A DNA stretch of 64,000 nucleotides from Pontibacter mangrovi (GCF_006385705.1 NZ_VFRQ01000001.1:682001-746000), one strand, 5' to 3'; counted from the stretch's first letter, positions 53,960 through 62,719 are shown. Numbers and translations are program-made. The notes: a model not told the origin generated them from the sequence alone.

Positions 53960-54649
53960 TTGAAGTCCGCTTACGCACATACCGCCGTTTTGCTCTTTAC
54001 CCGCACCTCCGCCGAGGAGGCGCAGGCGAAGCACTTCTGCCGCAGCCGCAGCAAGAGCGAGGCTATTGCCGACCAGCTCATCCGCCGGAGCACGGAACTG
54101 GTGCAACAGGCAGGGCTTCCGCTCCTCCTCATCGACTCCTCCAAACAACAAGGAAGCACTTTTGGCGAGCGGCTGCAGCACGCTTTCGGGCTGGCATTTG
54201 CGCAGGGCTACGAGAAGGTTATCTGCCTCGGCAACGATACTCCCGGCCTGACGCCCGCCACACTGCGTGCCGCCGCTGAGGCGTTGCACGGGCAGGATTT
54301 TGTGTTTGGCCAGGCCACCGACGGCGGCGTGTACCTGATGGGGATGCACCGCCATACCTTGCCACAACTCGATTTCAGCGCCATCTCCTGGAACACCGCA
54401 CTTGTTTTTGAGGAGCTTTGCCTGCAAACAGCCGCTGCCGCCACCGCCATACTTGCCCCCATACTTGCCGATGCTGACAGCGCTGAGGACATACTTATAC
54501 TTAGCGCACAGCGTTCTTTGGGTAAGTTTGCCGCCTGGCTGCGCGAGTTGCTGTTTAGCTGCAGGTTACACATTACCGATTATACTTTCTGCCAACTGCA
54601 AGCCATACCTGCCGCCACCGCGCTGCGCGGCCCACCTGTTAGCTGTTAA
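53960..54649 (+). CDS. DUF2064 / TIGR04282-type nucleotide-sugar transferase-like protein
   Basis: 229 residues starting at a TTG (53960); no ATG exists before the conserved core. Motifs: TAVLLFTRTSAEEAQAK near the start, KVICLGNDTPGLTPATL (about 86-102) and FVFGQATDGGVYLMGMHR (about 112-129), the DUF2064 signature of a GT-A-like fold with a metal-binding Asp. The family (TIGR04282, rSAM/selenodomain-associated transferase 1) is named for its link with radical SAM proteins and with arsenosugar-type clusters. Here it diverges from the FAD oxidoreductase and lies about 100 bases before the TonB receptor of an operon that ends in a radical SAM gene. Confidence 0.82.
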   Translation: MKSAYAHTAVLLFTRTSAEEAQAKHFCRSRSKSEAIADQLIRRSTELVQQAGLPLLLIDSSKQQGSTFGERLQHAFGLAFAQGYEKVICLGNDTPGLTPATLRAAAEALHGQDFVFGQATDGGVYLMGMHRHTLPQLDFSAISWNTALVFEELCLQTAAAATAILAPILADADSAEDILILSAQRSLGKFAAWLRELLFSCRLHITDYTFCQLQAIPAATALRGPPVSC

Positions 54650-54678
54650 TCCATCTAGGTTACTTTACAACTAAGGAG

Positions 54679-54702
54679 CTCAGGTATACTTTATACCTTG
54701 AG
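54679..54702. promoter_or_regulatory. Inverted repeat ahead of the TonB receptor gene
   Basis: CTCAGGTATA (54679-54688) faces TATACCTTGAG (54692-54702), complementary but for one extra base. It lies about 50 bases upstream of the receptor ATG and is followed by two TATACTT units. It may be an operator for the transport operon or a weak terminator of the DUF2064 gene. Confidence 0.35.
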
Positions 54703-54751
54703 TTATACTTCCTTTTTATACTTCATCAGCTAACAACGCTATTCCACGCGC

Positions 54752-57700
54752 ATGCGATTTCTTGTACTCATATGGGGGTGCTTCCTGCCCATTTCCGCTG
54801 CCTTTGCACAGGGCGCTGTGGAGGTGACGGTGCTGAACCCGAAGCTGGAGCCGGTGCCACAGGTGCAGCTCACGGTCACGAATGAGGCCATTGGTTACAG
54901 CGCCACCCGCACCACCAACAGCAAGGGCATCACCACCTTCAGCGGACTTAACACGGCCGGTACTTACACCATACTTTCTGCAGAGAACGCGCTTTATACT
55001 TTTGTCTCTTCTGAGCCGATCACCCTGCGCTCCAACTTTACCCGCACGGTTACGCTGGTGCTGCCCTTTAAGCGGGAGGTAGAGTTGCAGGGCGTAACGG
55101 TCTATGCGCCCAGCACCACCCGCATCAATCTATACAATGCCGAGGTTTCTTCAGAGATGCGGATAGCGGAAATTCAGGAGTTGCCGGTGGAGGGGCGGGA
55201 TGTGTCGCGAATGCTGTACCGGCTGCCCAACGTCACGCAGGCCACGGGCTTTTTCCCGGAGACTCCCAACGTAAGTATTAACGGGGCCAATCCGCTGTTC
55301 AACAACTACCTCATCGACGGGCTTGACAACAACGAACAGTTCCTGGGCGGCTCCCGCTTTAACATCCCAGTTGGTTTTGTGCAGAACGTATCGGTGCTGA
55401 CGAACAACTATTCTGCCGAGTTTGGTAATACGGGCAACGGCATCATCAACATCACTTCCCGATCCGGCAGTAACGAACTGCAGGGCGAGGTTTTCTTTCT
55501 CACCCGCCCCGGCTTCCTGGACGCCTCCTCCCCTTACGCCCAGCGCGATTTGTCGGGCAACCAGGTGAAGGATGGTTTCCAGCGCTACCAGACTGGCTTC
55601 GGCGTGGGCGGCCCCATCCTCCAGGACAAAACTTTTTATTACCTGAATTATGAACACACCACCGACCTGAAAGACAACATCCTACGCAGTCCAGCTTTGG
55701 GCGTGAACGAGACGGTGCGGGGCAAGAACTACTTCAACTACCTCTCTGGTAAAGTTGACCACTACTGGAGCAACCGCTTTCACTCAGCACTTCGGGCGAA
55801 TGTGGGCATCGTGGGCATCGGCCGGCAGGCAGGCGGTTTAACTGGGGGATTGAACTTCCCTTCGGCAGCCAGCGACCAGGTGCGCAACTCGTTGAACCTG
55901 GCCAGCACCAACGTCTATACTTCCGGCAACCTGACGCTGGAGACGAACCTGCAGTACGCCCGCTTCCGCTGGGACTACGCCTCCCCGGAAAATCCTGCCA
56001 GTCCGGATGTAACCGTAGCCGGGCCAACCGGCGAAACCGTGGCGGTGCTAGGACACCCGGGCTACGCCTTCGAAAGTGTGCAGCATACCTGGCAGGCGCA
56101 GCAGAAAGCCACCTGGAGCAGGGGCAGCCATACCTTTAAAGCAGGTGCCGAAATGCTAAGCACCGATCATGCCCTTTTTGGCGGCGGCAACCCCAACGGC
56201 AGCTATACCGTGCAGCTCACGCAGGCGCAGCTGGAAAGTTTGCAGGCGGCGAACCTGGGCTCGAATCTAAGTATAAACGACATTCCTTCGGATGTGCTGG
56301 TGACGAACTACGCCGTGGAGTTGCGCCCGACCTCCTTCGGCAAACGGCAGAATATCTATACGTTATACTTTGAGGACCAACTGCAGGCCACTGAGCGCCT
56401 CAACCTGAACCTGGGCCTGCGCTACGATTACGACAACCTCTCCAGGGGCGGCAACGACAGAGGCGATTACAACAACCTGGCCCCTCGCTTCAGCTTCAAT
56501 TACCAGCTCTCGCCCAACAGCACTATCCGCGGCGGATTTGGGTTGTTTTATGATAAGATTCTCTACACCGTGTACAGCGATGCGCTGCAGCAGAACAATA
56601 ACTCCGAAGCCTTTAAAAAGCAGCTTTCATACTTTGTGGAGCAGGGCATTTTACCATCGGACACTGACCTCGACCGCGTATCTTTTAATGGTAACCTGAC
56701 CGTGGGCCAGAGCAACAACGCCGGACTGCCCTACGGCTACCTGCAGGGACCACCGGCGGAGAGCTTTGCCGATCAGCGCAACCTGTTCAGCAATGAGCGC
56801 CGCATCCTCAACCCCAACGGCTACGACAACCCCTACACGCAGCAGTTCTCGCTGGGCTACCAGCTGCAGATGGCGCCGCAAAAGCTGTTTTACGTGGACC
56901 TGGTGTACAACCGCGGCCGCAACCTCTTCCGCACCGTCAACCTGAACGCCCCTGCCGCCTGGGACTACAGCCGCAGCGAGGAAGAGGGCATTGCCCGCAG
57001 CAGCGCCTGGGCCGACGAAACGCGCCCGCTGCCGATTTATGGCAACTACGCTGTGATAGACGGTAAGCGCGTGGAAGGCGTGTCCCGCAGCCTGGTGATG
57101 ACGGAATCAGAAGGAGAAAGCAACTACTACGCCGCCAGCTTTAACCTGCAAAAGGACAAAGCCGAGGATAAGTTTTCCTACCGCCTAATCTATACCTTGT
57201 CGTACCTGGAAAACAACACCGAGGACATCAACTTCCGGGCGATGGACGCAAACAACTTTGAGGCCGAGTGGGGTCCCAGCATCAACGACCGCCGCCATGT
57301 CATCAACGCTATCTACAACTATCATCCGCTGCAAAACCTGACGCTCACGGTGGCGGCCCTTCTCCAAAGCGGCCAGCCCATCAACCGTATCCCGGATGCT
57401 TCAAATTATTCAGTAGTCGATCGTGATGGAAATCCAATTCAGAACAACAACGGCGATCCAATCTTTACAAACGACCTGAACGGCGACGGCGCAGCCTTTG
57501 GCGATGCCTACGTGGGTAACTCCGACCGCCAGCCGGGCGAGGCCCGCAACTCCGACCGCCTGCCCTGGTCCAACACCTTTGAAGCGAGTGTGCAATACTT
57601 TATCCCCTTCGGATCTGATAGCGAAAACGGCTTGGAAATACGAGCGGATGTATTCAACCTCTTCAACGCCGAGAACCTGAGCGGCTACAGCAACAACGCC

Positions 57701-57808
57701 ACCCAGAGCAACCAGATCCAGGTAGGGCCGGCCAGCAGTGGCGTGGTGGTGCGCCGAAACGCAGCCCCGCCACGGCAGTTCCAATTTGGGGTGAGGTATG
57801 TGTTTTAG
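54752..57808 (+). CDS. TonB-dependent outer-membrane receptor
   Basis: 1018 residues. Signal peptide to about residue 19 (AAFAQ). A carboxypeptidase-like regulatory domain follows (about 22-105), with a plug domain (about 115-245; ELPVEGRDVSRMLYRLPNVTQATGF, LIDGLDNNEQFLGG, EFGNTGNGIINITSRSGSNE). The barrel runs to the final strand FQFGVRYVF. This is the OmpA-like receptor type that stands without SusD. It probably carries an unknown ligand across the outer membrane and is followed by an ABC importer, so the two may form one pathway. A hairpin and palindromes separate it from the next gene. Confidence 0.93.
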   Translation: MRFLVLIWGCFLPISAAFAQGAVEVTVLNPKLEPVPQVQLTVTNEAIGYSATRTTNSKGITTFSGLNTAGTYTILSAENALYTFVSSEPITLRSNFTRTVTLVLPFKREVELQGVTVYAPSTTRINLYNAEVSSEMRIAEIQELPVEGRDVSRMLYRLPNVTQATGFFPETPNVSINGANPLFNNYLIDGLDNNEQFLGGSRFNIPVGFVQNVSVLTNNYSAEFGNTGNGIINITSRSGSNELQGEVFFLTRPGFLDASSPYAQRDLSGNQVKDGFQRYQTGFGVGGPILQDKTFYYLNYEHTTDLKDNILRSPALGVNETVRGKNYFNYLSGKVDHYWSNRFHSALRANVGIVGIGRQAGGLTGGLNFPSAASDQVRNSLNLASTNVYTSGNLTLETNLQYARFRWDYASPENPASPDVTVAGPTGETVAVLGHPGYAFESVQHTWQAQQKATWSRGSHTFKAGAEMLSTDHALFGGGNPNGSYTVQLTQAQLESLQAANLGSNLSINDIPSDVLVTNYAVELRPTSFGKRQNIYTLYFEDQLQATERLNLNLGLRYDYDNLSRGGNDRGDYNNLAPRFSFNYQLSPNSTIRGGFGLFYDKILYTVYSDALQQNNNSEAFKKQLSYFVEQGILPSDTDLDRVSFNGNLTVGQSNNAGLPYGYLQGPPAESFADQRNLFSNERRILNPNGYDNPYTQQFSLGYQLQMAPQKLFYVDLVYNRGRNLFRTVNLNAPAAWDYSRSEEEGIARSSAWADETRPLPIYGNYAVIDGKRVEGVSRSLVMTESEGESNYYAASFNLQKDKAEDKFSYRLIYTLSYLENNTEDINFRAMDANNFEAEWGPSINDRRHVINAIYNYHPLQNLTLTVAALLQSGQPINRIPDASNYSVVDRDGNPIQNNNGDPIFTNDLNGDGAAFGDAYVGNSDRQPGEARNSDRLPWSNTFEASVQYFIPFGSDSENGLEIRADVFNLFNAENLSGYSNNATQSNQIQVGPASSGVVVRRNAAPPRQFQFGVRYVF

Positions 57809-57814
57809 GAGTTG

Positions 57815-57840
57815 TAGAGACGCAATACTTTGCGTCTCTA
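57815..57840. repeat. Perfect hairpin TAGAGACGCAA / TTGCGTCTCTA
   Basis: An 11-base stem with loop TACT, 6 bases after the receptor stop. No T-run follows. The GAGACGC...GCGTCTC hairpin is a motif seen scattered in many Bacteroidota and cyanobacterial genomes, by recall. It may still act as a transcript end or stabiliser. Confidence 0.75.
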
Positions 57841-57889
57841 TAGTTAGAAAGTTAAAAAGTTAGAAAATTGAAAGTCTTTATACATGGTG

Positions 57890-58121
57890 CAAGTCTTCAG
57901 ACTTGTATCCTACTATGATGTGAAGTCTATGACTTCACGGAAGCAAGCGGCTTTCAGACTCACTCGCTCTTTCGGACTTCCTAGTCCGAAAGCCAACTGC
58001 AGGGGACTTCTTAGTCCCCGTGCCTGAACAAACGCGGATTAAGAAATCCGCTGCAGAAGTCGTTCCGGATTAAGAAATCCAGAACAGCTGTTGACACGAC
58101 ATGCGCAAGTCACAGGCTTGC
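57890..58121. repeat. Cluster of family C and D palindromes, copy group 2
   Basis: In order: CAAGTCTTCAGACTTG (57890-57905), GTGAAGTCTATGACTTCAC (57920-57938), TCGGACTTCCTAGTCCGA (within 57970-57991), GGGGACTTCTTAGTCCCC (58002-58019), GCGGATTAAGAAATCCGC (58034-58051), CCGGATTAAGAAATCC (about 58065-58080) and GCAAGTCACAGGCTTGC (near 58105-58121). The units are related but not identical, and the spacing is irregular. Confidence 0.8.
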
Positions 58122-58177
58122 CTCATACTAAGCCACTAGTTATGCTTCGCTCAACTTGCGGCAGAATAAATTAAACC

Positions 58178-59395
58178 ATGAAAAACCAAAGCATACTATT
58201 CCTACTCCTCACGCTCCTGTTCAGCAGCTGCGGCAACAGCGAAGAGCATGAACAGCTGAACGTGCAGGAAGCCGATTGGCAAAGCATAGAGCAGGCAGCC
58301 AAAGGCACTACGGTACAGCTGATGATGTGGCAGGGCGACCCGCTCATCAACAAATACATGCAGAGTTATGTTAAACCGCAGCTGCAAGAGCAGTACGGCA
58401 TCACGTTAGAAATCAACTCCGGCCAGGGAAAGGACATTGTGGGGCTTGCTCTGGGAGAGAAAGAAACAGGTAAAACCGAGAGCGAGATAGATGTGGCTTG
58501 GATCAACGGGGAAACCTTTTACCAGCTGCGCCAGCTCGATGCGCTGTATGGCCCGTTTACTGAACTACTCCCCAGCAACCAGTACGTCAACTGGCAGAAC
58601 CCTTTCATCGCCCGCGATTTTCAGCAGCCGGTGGAGGGTATGGAAGCGCCCTGGGGCAATGTGCAGCTGGCTTTTATCTACAATTCTGAAATAATTCCTA
58701 CTCCGCCAGCTTCTTTTGCAGAACTGGAGACCTACATCCAAAACAACCCCGGCACCTTTACCATCCCCAACGAATTTACCGGCATGACTTTGTTAAAATC
58801 CTGGCTAATCGCCCAGGCTGGGAAGGAGGAATTGGCCGGCGAGTTTGATGAGACAAAGTATAAAAAGTATAGCCGGCAGCTGTGGCAGAAGCTTAATAAG
58901 CTAAAGCCATACTTCTGGAAGGAAGGACAGAATTACCCGGCTACGCTCTCGCAGCTGCACCAGCTCTACGCCAACGGCGAGGTGCGCTTTACTTTCAGCA
59001 ACAACGATGGCGAGGTAGATAACAAGATCCTGCAGGGCGTTTTCCCGGAAAGCTCCCGCGCCTATGTACCAGCACCAGGCACTATCCAGAACACGCACTA
59101 CCTGGGCATCATGAAAAACGCGGGAAACCTGCCGGGGGCACTGGTGGTGATCAACTTCCTGCAATCGCCGGAGGCGCAGTACCAGAAAGCCAGCCCCCAG
59201 GTATGGGGTGACGGCACCGTGCTGGCTATTAACAAACTACCGGTAGCATGGCAGGAGAAATTCAATAACATACCCGCCCGCCAGCACGCCCCTGACCGCG
59301 CTACGATCCAGAAAAGAGCTTTTGAGGAGCTGGCCCCAGAATATATGATCCGATTGTATGACGATTTCAGAACAGAGGTTATCGAACAGAACTAA
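58178..59395 (+). CDS. ABC importer substrate-binding lipoprotein (YnjB-like)
   Basis: 405 residues. Lipoprotein signal with lipobox LFSSC (Cys about 14). Solute-binding fold of the YnjB group: VQLMMWQGDPLINKYMQSYVKPQL (about 48-71), EIDVAWINGETFYQL (about 104-118), WGNVQLAFIYNSE, and the late segment KASPQVWGDGTVLAINKLP. YnjB-type proteins have an unproven substrate; thiamine-related compounds have been suggested for relatives. Tethered in the periplasm, it would hand its ligand to the two permeases encoded next. Its last 38 bases overlap the first permease frame. Confidence 0.87.
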   Translation: MKNQSILFLLLTLLFSSCGNSEEHEQLNVQEADWQSIEQAAKGTTVQLMMWQGDPLINKYMQSYVKPQLQEQYGITLEINSGQGKDIVGLALGEKETGKTESEIDVAWINGETFYQLRQLDALYGPFTELLPSNQYVNWQNPFIARDFQQPVEGMEAPWGNVQLAFIYNSEIIPTPPASFAELETYIQNNPGTFTIPNEFTGMTLLKSWLIAQAGKEELAGEFDETKYKKYSRQLWQKLNKLKPYFWKEGQNYPATLSQLHQLYANGEVRFTFSNNDGEVDNKILQGVFPESSRAYVPAPGTIQNTHYLGIMKNAGNLPGALVVINFLQSPEAQYQKASPQVWGDGTVLAINKLPVAWQEKFNNIPARQHAPDRATIQKRAFEELAPEYMIRLYDDFRTEVIEQN

Positions 59396-60236
59396 GGCAG
59401 GCGCTGGTGTTTACCTGCGCGCTGTTTTCCTGCTGCTGGCGGTACTACCGGTGGCGGGGGGACTGCTTTATGGCCTGGCGTATAGTTTTGGGGTGACGGG
59501 TGCGCTGGCTACGGGCTTTACGCTGCAACACTGGCAAGAGGTGCTAAGCTCAGGCGCTTTGCTGCACGCGCTGGCTTACAGTTTATACATTGCGATAACG
59601 GCCATCACCACTGCAACAGCCGCAGCCCTGGTCCTGACTTTATACTTTCAGAAAAGCCTCCGCAGCGGCTCCCTCAGCTACTTTTTATACTTGCCGCTCA
59701 CCATCCCAGCCATGGTGATGGGTTTCCTGGTATTCCAGCTGCTCACTAAATCAGGGCTGGTATCTAGGGTGGTGTATGGGCTGGGCTGGATCTCTGAATT
59801 GCAAGACTTTCCCAGCCTGGTGCACGACTCCTTGGGCTTCGGCATTATACTAGCGCATGTGCTGATGGCGGTGCCTTTTCTGACGCTGCTTTTCCTTGCC
59901 ATTTACCGCGAGCAAAACCTGGAGCAACTGCAGGAGGTGTCGACCAATCTGGGAGGCAGTAAATCATACTTTATCCGGCACATCGCCATCCCGACCATAC
60001 TTAAAACCGCTGCGCCAAACCTCTTGCTGTACTTCATTTTTATTCTCGGCTCCTACGAAATCCCGCTGCTCATCGGCAGTCAGCAACACCGGATGGTGTC
60101 GGTGCTGGCGGTGCAGAAGTTCCAGCGCTTCAACCTGCTCGACATTCCGCAGGGCTATGCCATCAGCGTAGCCTTTACCTTGTTTGTGTTGCTTTTGCTT
60201 TCCATCAGCTTTAAAAAACTGCAGCGCCATGGGTAG
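59358..60236 (+). CDS. ABC importer permease 1 (YnjC-like N-half)
   Basis: 292 residues from the ATG at 59358, which lies within the end of the binding-protein gene; a later GTG start around 59408 is possible. About six membrane segments, with the EAA-type loop LEQLQEVSTNLGGSKSYFIRHIAIPTIL (about 192-219) that contacts the ATPase. It forms a heterodimeric channel with the next permease. In some relatives both halves are one fused protein; here they are separate. Confidence 0.85.
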   Translation: MTISEQRLSNRTKAGAGVYLRAVFLLLAVLPVAGGLLYGLAYSFGVTGALATGFTLQHWQEVLSSGALLHALAYSLYIAITAITTATAAALVLTLYFQKSLRSGSLSYFLYLPLTIPAMVMGFLVFQLLTKSGLVSRVVYGLGWISELQDFPSLVHDSLGFGIILAHVLMAVPFLTLLFLAIYREQNLEQLQEVSTNLGGSKSYFIRHIAIPTILKTAAPNLLLYFIFILGSYEIPLLIGSQQHRMVSVLAVQKFQRFNLLDIPQGYAISVAFTLFVLLLLSISFKKLQRHG

Positions 60237-60990
60237 AAAAATCCTCACCACCATACTTGCCTCGGCCATACTTTTGACGTTCCTGTTCTTCGGGATGCTG
60301 TCGGTGGGACAGGCGTGGTTTTACCCGGGCATTTTGCCGCAGCGCTTTTCGCTGCAAAGCTGGCAGGAGCTGCTGGTGGGGCAGAGCGAGCTGCAGGAGG
60401 GGCTTTTACTCTCGCTTGTACTTGGTGTGGGCGTAGCCATACTTTCCACCTTATCAGGCTTTGTCATCAGCAAGGAAATTTCCCGGGCAAAATATAAAAA
60501 CCGCTGGCTGCTGCTGGCTTACTGGCCTTTCGTGCTCTCGCCGGTGGTGCTGGCCATACTGGTGCAGCGCTTCTTTCTTTTAACCGGGATGAGCGGTGAA
60601 GTGATTGGTGTACTGCTGGGCCAACTCATACTTGCCTTTCCGTTTGCCGTAATCTTTTTCCAGAGCTTTTGGAGCCACGAGGTGCTGCAGCTGGAGGAAC
60701 AGTCGCAAACATTAGGCGCCCCGGCGGCTTATACGTTACAGAACGTGCTGCTGCCGCTGGCAAAGCCCCTGCTGCTCATCTGCTTTTTCCAGACCTTCCT
60801 CATCTCCTGGTTTGAGTATGGACTGACGCAGTTCATCGGCTTGGGAAAAGTGAAGACGCTCACTATCCTGGTGTTTAAGTATGTGAACGAGGCGAACATA
60901 TTCCATGCGGCGCTGGCTTCGCTGCTCATCATGCTGCCCCCTGCCCTTTTGCTGTGGCTGAATAAGAAATTTATTTTTAGAGGAATCTGA
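60229..60990 (+). CDS. ABC importer permease 2 (YnjC-like C-half)
   Basis: 253 residues from the ATG at 60229, overlapping the end of permease 1 by eight bases. A longer frame has no family support. About six membrane segments, with the coupling loop EVLQLEEQSQTLGAPAAYTLQNVLLPLAKPL (about 149-179). It pairs with permease 1. Its stop overlaps the ATPase start by one base (TGATG), so translation is coupled. Confidence 0.85.
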   Translation: MGRKILTTILASAILLTFLFFGMLSVGQAWFYPGILPQRFSLQSWQELLVGQSELQEGLLLSLVLGVGVAILSTLSGFVISKEISRAKYKNRWLLLAYWPFVLSPVVLAILVQRFFLLTGMSGEVIGVLLGQLILAFPFAVIFFQSFWSHEVLQLEEQSQTLGAPAAYTLQNVLLPLAKPLLLICFFQTFLISWFEYGLTQFIGLGKVKTLTILVFKYVNEANIFHAALASLLIMLPPALLLWLNKKFIFRGI

Positions 60991-61727
60991 TGCTGACGAT
61001 ACAAAATTTACACAAAGCTTACCACTCGCAAAACGTGCTCGACCAGGTGTCGCTGGAGCTGCCACAGGGGCAGGTACTGGCGGTGCTTGGGCGCTCAGGC
61101 TGTGGCAAAACTACCTTGCTCAAAACTGCGGCTGGCTTGCTTCAGCCAGATGCCGGAAGTATAAAATGGGCCGGCGAAAGTATGGATTTGGTGCCGCCGA
61201 GAGAGCGGGAGATGGTATACCTGTTCCAGGAGCCGCTGCTGTTTCCGCACCTCTCTGTATTTGAGAACATAGCCTATGGCTTGCGTGTTAGAAAAGTGAA
61301 GGAGGCAGAAGTACAACAAAAGGTAGAACATCTGTTGCAAGAACTGGAGCTACAGGAGCATGCGCAGAAAAAGCCGTCGCAGCTGTCGGGTGGGCAGCGG
61401 CAGCGGGTGGCTTTTGGCCGCGCCATCATCTTTCTGCCCCGCGTGCTGCTCTTAGACGAGCCTTTCGCCAGCCTCGACGCCCAGACCCGCGCCACTATGC
61501 AAAAGTTATTTCTGCGGCTGGCCAGAAAGTATAACATCACTGCCCTCTTCGTGACGCACGACGTGAAGGAGGCGCTGCTCACCGGTGACCGCTTTGCCTA
61601 CATGGCAGCTGGCAAAATTAAAATCTATACTTCCAGGGAGGCTTTTATAGAAGACCCGGCAACGGGCGTGCGTGACGAACTGGCCTTCTGGAATTCCATC
61701 GATCAAAAGATTACCCCCTTACCATGA
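60990..61727 (+). CDS. ABC importer ATPase (YnjD-like)
   Basis: 245 residues. Walker A GRSGCGKT (34-41), Q-loop FQEPLLFP (79-86), signature LSGGQRQRVAFGRA (132-145), Walker B VLLLDEPFASLD (152-163) and switch His in ALFVTHD. It powers uptake by the two permeases before it. Its last four bases are the start of the radical SAM gene (ATGA), the tightest possible coupling between transporter and enzyme. Confidence 0.93.
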   Translation: MLTIQNLHKAYHSQNVLDQVSLELPQGQVLAVLGRSGCGKTTLLKTAAGLLQPDAGSIKWAGESMDLVPPREREMVYLFQEPLLFPHLSVFENIAYGLRVRKVKEAEVQQKVEHLLQELELQEHAQKKPSQLSGGQRQRVAFGRAIIFLPRVLLLDEPFASLDAQTRATMQKLFLRLARKYNITALFVTHDVKEALLTGDRFAYMAAGKIKIYTSREAFIEDPATGVRDELAFWNSIDQKITPLP

Positions 61728-62668
61728 CCCAAGAATTCAACCATATCGAATCCGTGTACTGGGTGTTCACACAGCTCTGCAACGACGAGTGCGACCACTG
61801 CTACAACAACTCCGGCCCGCGCGGTGAGCGCATTTCCGAAGAGGAGTGCATGGCCATCATCGGCAATTTACCGGAAAGTATGGACCGACTCATACTTTCC
61901 GGTGGCGAGCCACTGGCCGATAAAAAGCTGCTCTACAAGATTCTGGACCGCCTGCAGGGGCGCTATCAGGGCCGTGTGCAACTCATGCTGCAAACCAACG
62001 GCGATTTGCTGAACGGGCAGATACTGGACACGCTGTTGGAAAAAGGGATCACCCGCTTCGACATCGCCAGCATAGATCGCTACCACAAACACGCCGGCGC
62101 CCGCCTGATGGAGCTGGCGGAGCTCTTTGCGAGCCGCGGCGTGAACGGCGACGACAAAGACCCGCTGGTGGAGAAAAGCACCTACCTCACCAAACACAAA
62201 GCCAGCTGGGGTTACTGGGGCGCTACCATTGATATGTGGCTGGGCGGCAATTGGGCTCGCGGCCGCGCCTATGAAAAAGGCCTCTGGAAAGAAGACCCGG
62301 AGCACAACTTCTGCGCTATCCTTTCCGGCGGCAAGGGTTTTTTAACCGGTGCCGAAGACATCCCGCAGGAAATCTCCATCCAGCTCTGGAAGATCAACCC
62401 CTGCTGCCCCGGCACCAAGGTACCCCTCGGCGACGCCCGCACCGAAAAAGTAGCCGACGTGCTACAGCGGGTGTCTAAATCAGAGATCTGGCAGAAGATA
62501 AACGAGGGCAAACCTTTAGAAATGGGCGAAAGCATCGGCGTGACAGCAGAACTCGCCAAAGAACGCACGGCGCAACTCAAGAACATCTGCCTGTGGTGCG
62601 ATGAGTTTTTTGAAAAGCATTACCAGGGCGAGGCGGTGGAGCGCAGTTGTGGTGGGTGTAGGAGGTGA
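61724..62668 (+). CDS. Radical SAM enzyme linked to the ABC importer
   Basis: 314 residues. The radical SAM cluster motif is CNDECDHC (C19, C23, C26), followed by the LILSGGEPLADKKLL strand (SAM-binding GGE, about 56-70). Further cysteines may bind another cluster: NFC (about 191), NPCCPG (about 225), ICLWCDEF (about 287-294) and CGGC near the C-terminus (about 309-312), reminiscent of, but not clearly, a SPASM/twitch arrangement. GGNWARGRAYEKG (about 150-162) is a possible family-specific motif. The reaction is unknown. It is the last gene of the transport operon and probably acts on the imported solute. Confidence 0.85.
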   Translation: MTQEFNHIESVYWVFTQLCNDECDHCYNNSGPRGERISEEECMAIIGNLPESMDRLILSGGEPLADKKLLYKILDRLQGRYQGRVQLMLQTNGDLLNGQILDTLLEKGITRFDIASIDRYHKHAGARLMELAELFASRGVNGDDKDPLVEKSTYLTKHKASWGYWGATIDMWLGGNWARGRAYEKGLWKEDPEHNFCAILSGGKGFLTGAEDIPQEISIQLWKINPCCPGTKVPLGDARTEKVADVLQRVSKSEIWQKINEGKPLEMGESIGVTAELAKERTAQLKNICLWCDEFFEKHYQGEAVERSCGGCRR

Positions 62669-62719
62669 TAACAGAGGGGCTTTACCGGTTCACACTGCCG
62701 CTGCTGGAGACTCCTGCTG

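Larger units (their letters stand above)
57809..58177. other. 369-base spacer rich in palindromes
   Basis: No gene. It holds a perfect 11-base hairpin (57815-57840), a GTTAGAAAGTT-type tract (about 57841-57872) and at least seven palindromes of families C and D (57890-58121). The receptor and the ABC importer genes flank it on the same strand. Confidence 0.75.

Noticed and set aside
57890..58121. Repeat cluster considered as a CRISPR array
   Set aside because: The units are different palindromes, not one repeat, spacing is irregular, and no cas gene is nearby.
61724..62668. Naming the radical SAM protein ArsS because a TIGR04282-type gene is nearby
   Set aside because: Its sequence around the CxxxCxxC motif and C-terminus does not look like ArsS.
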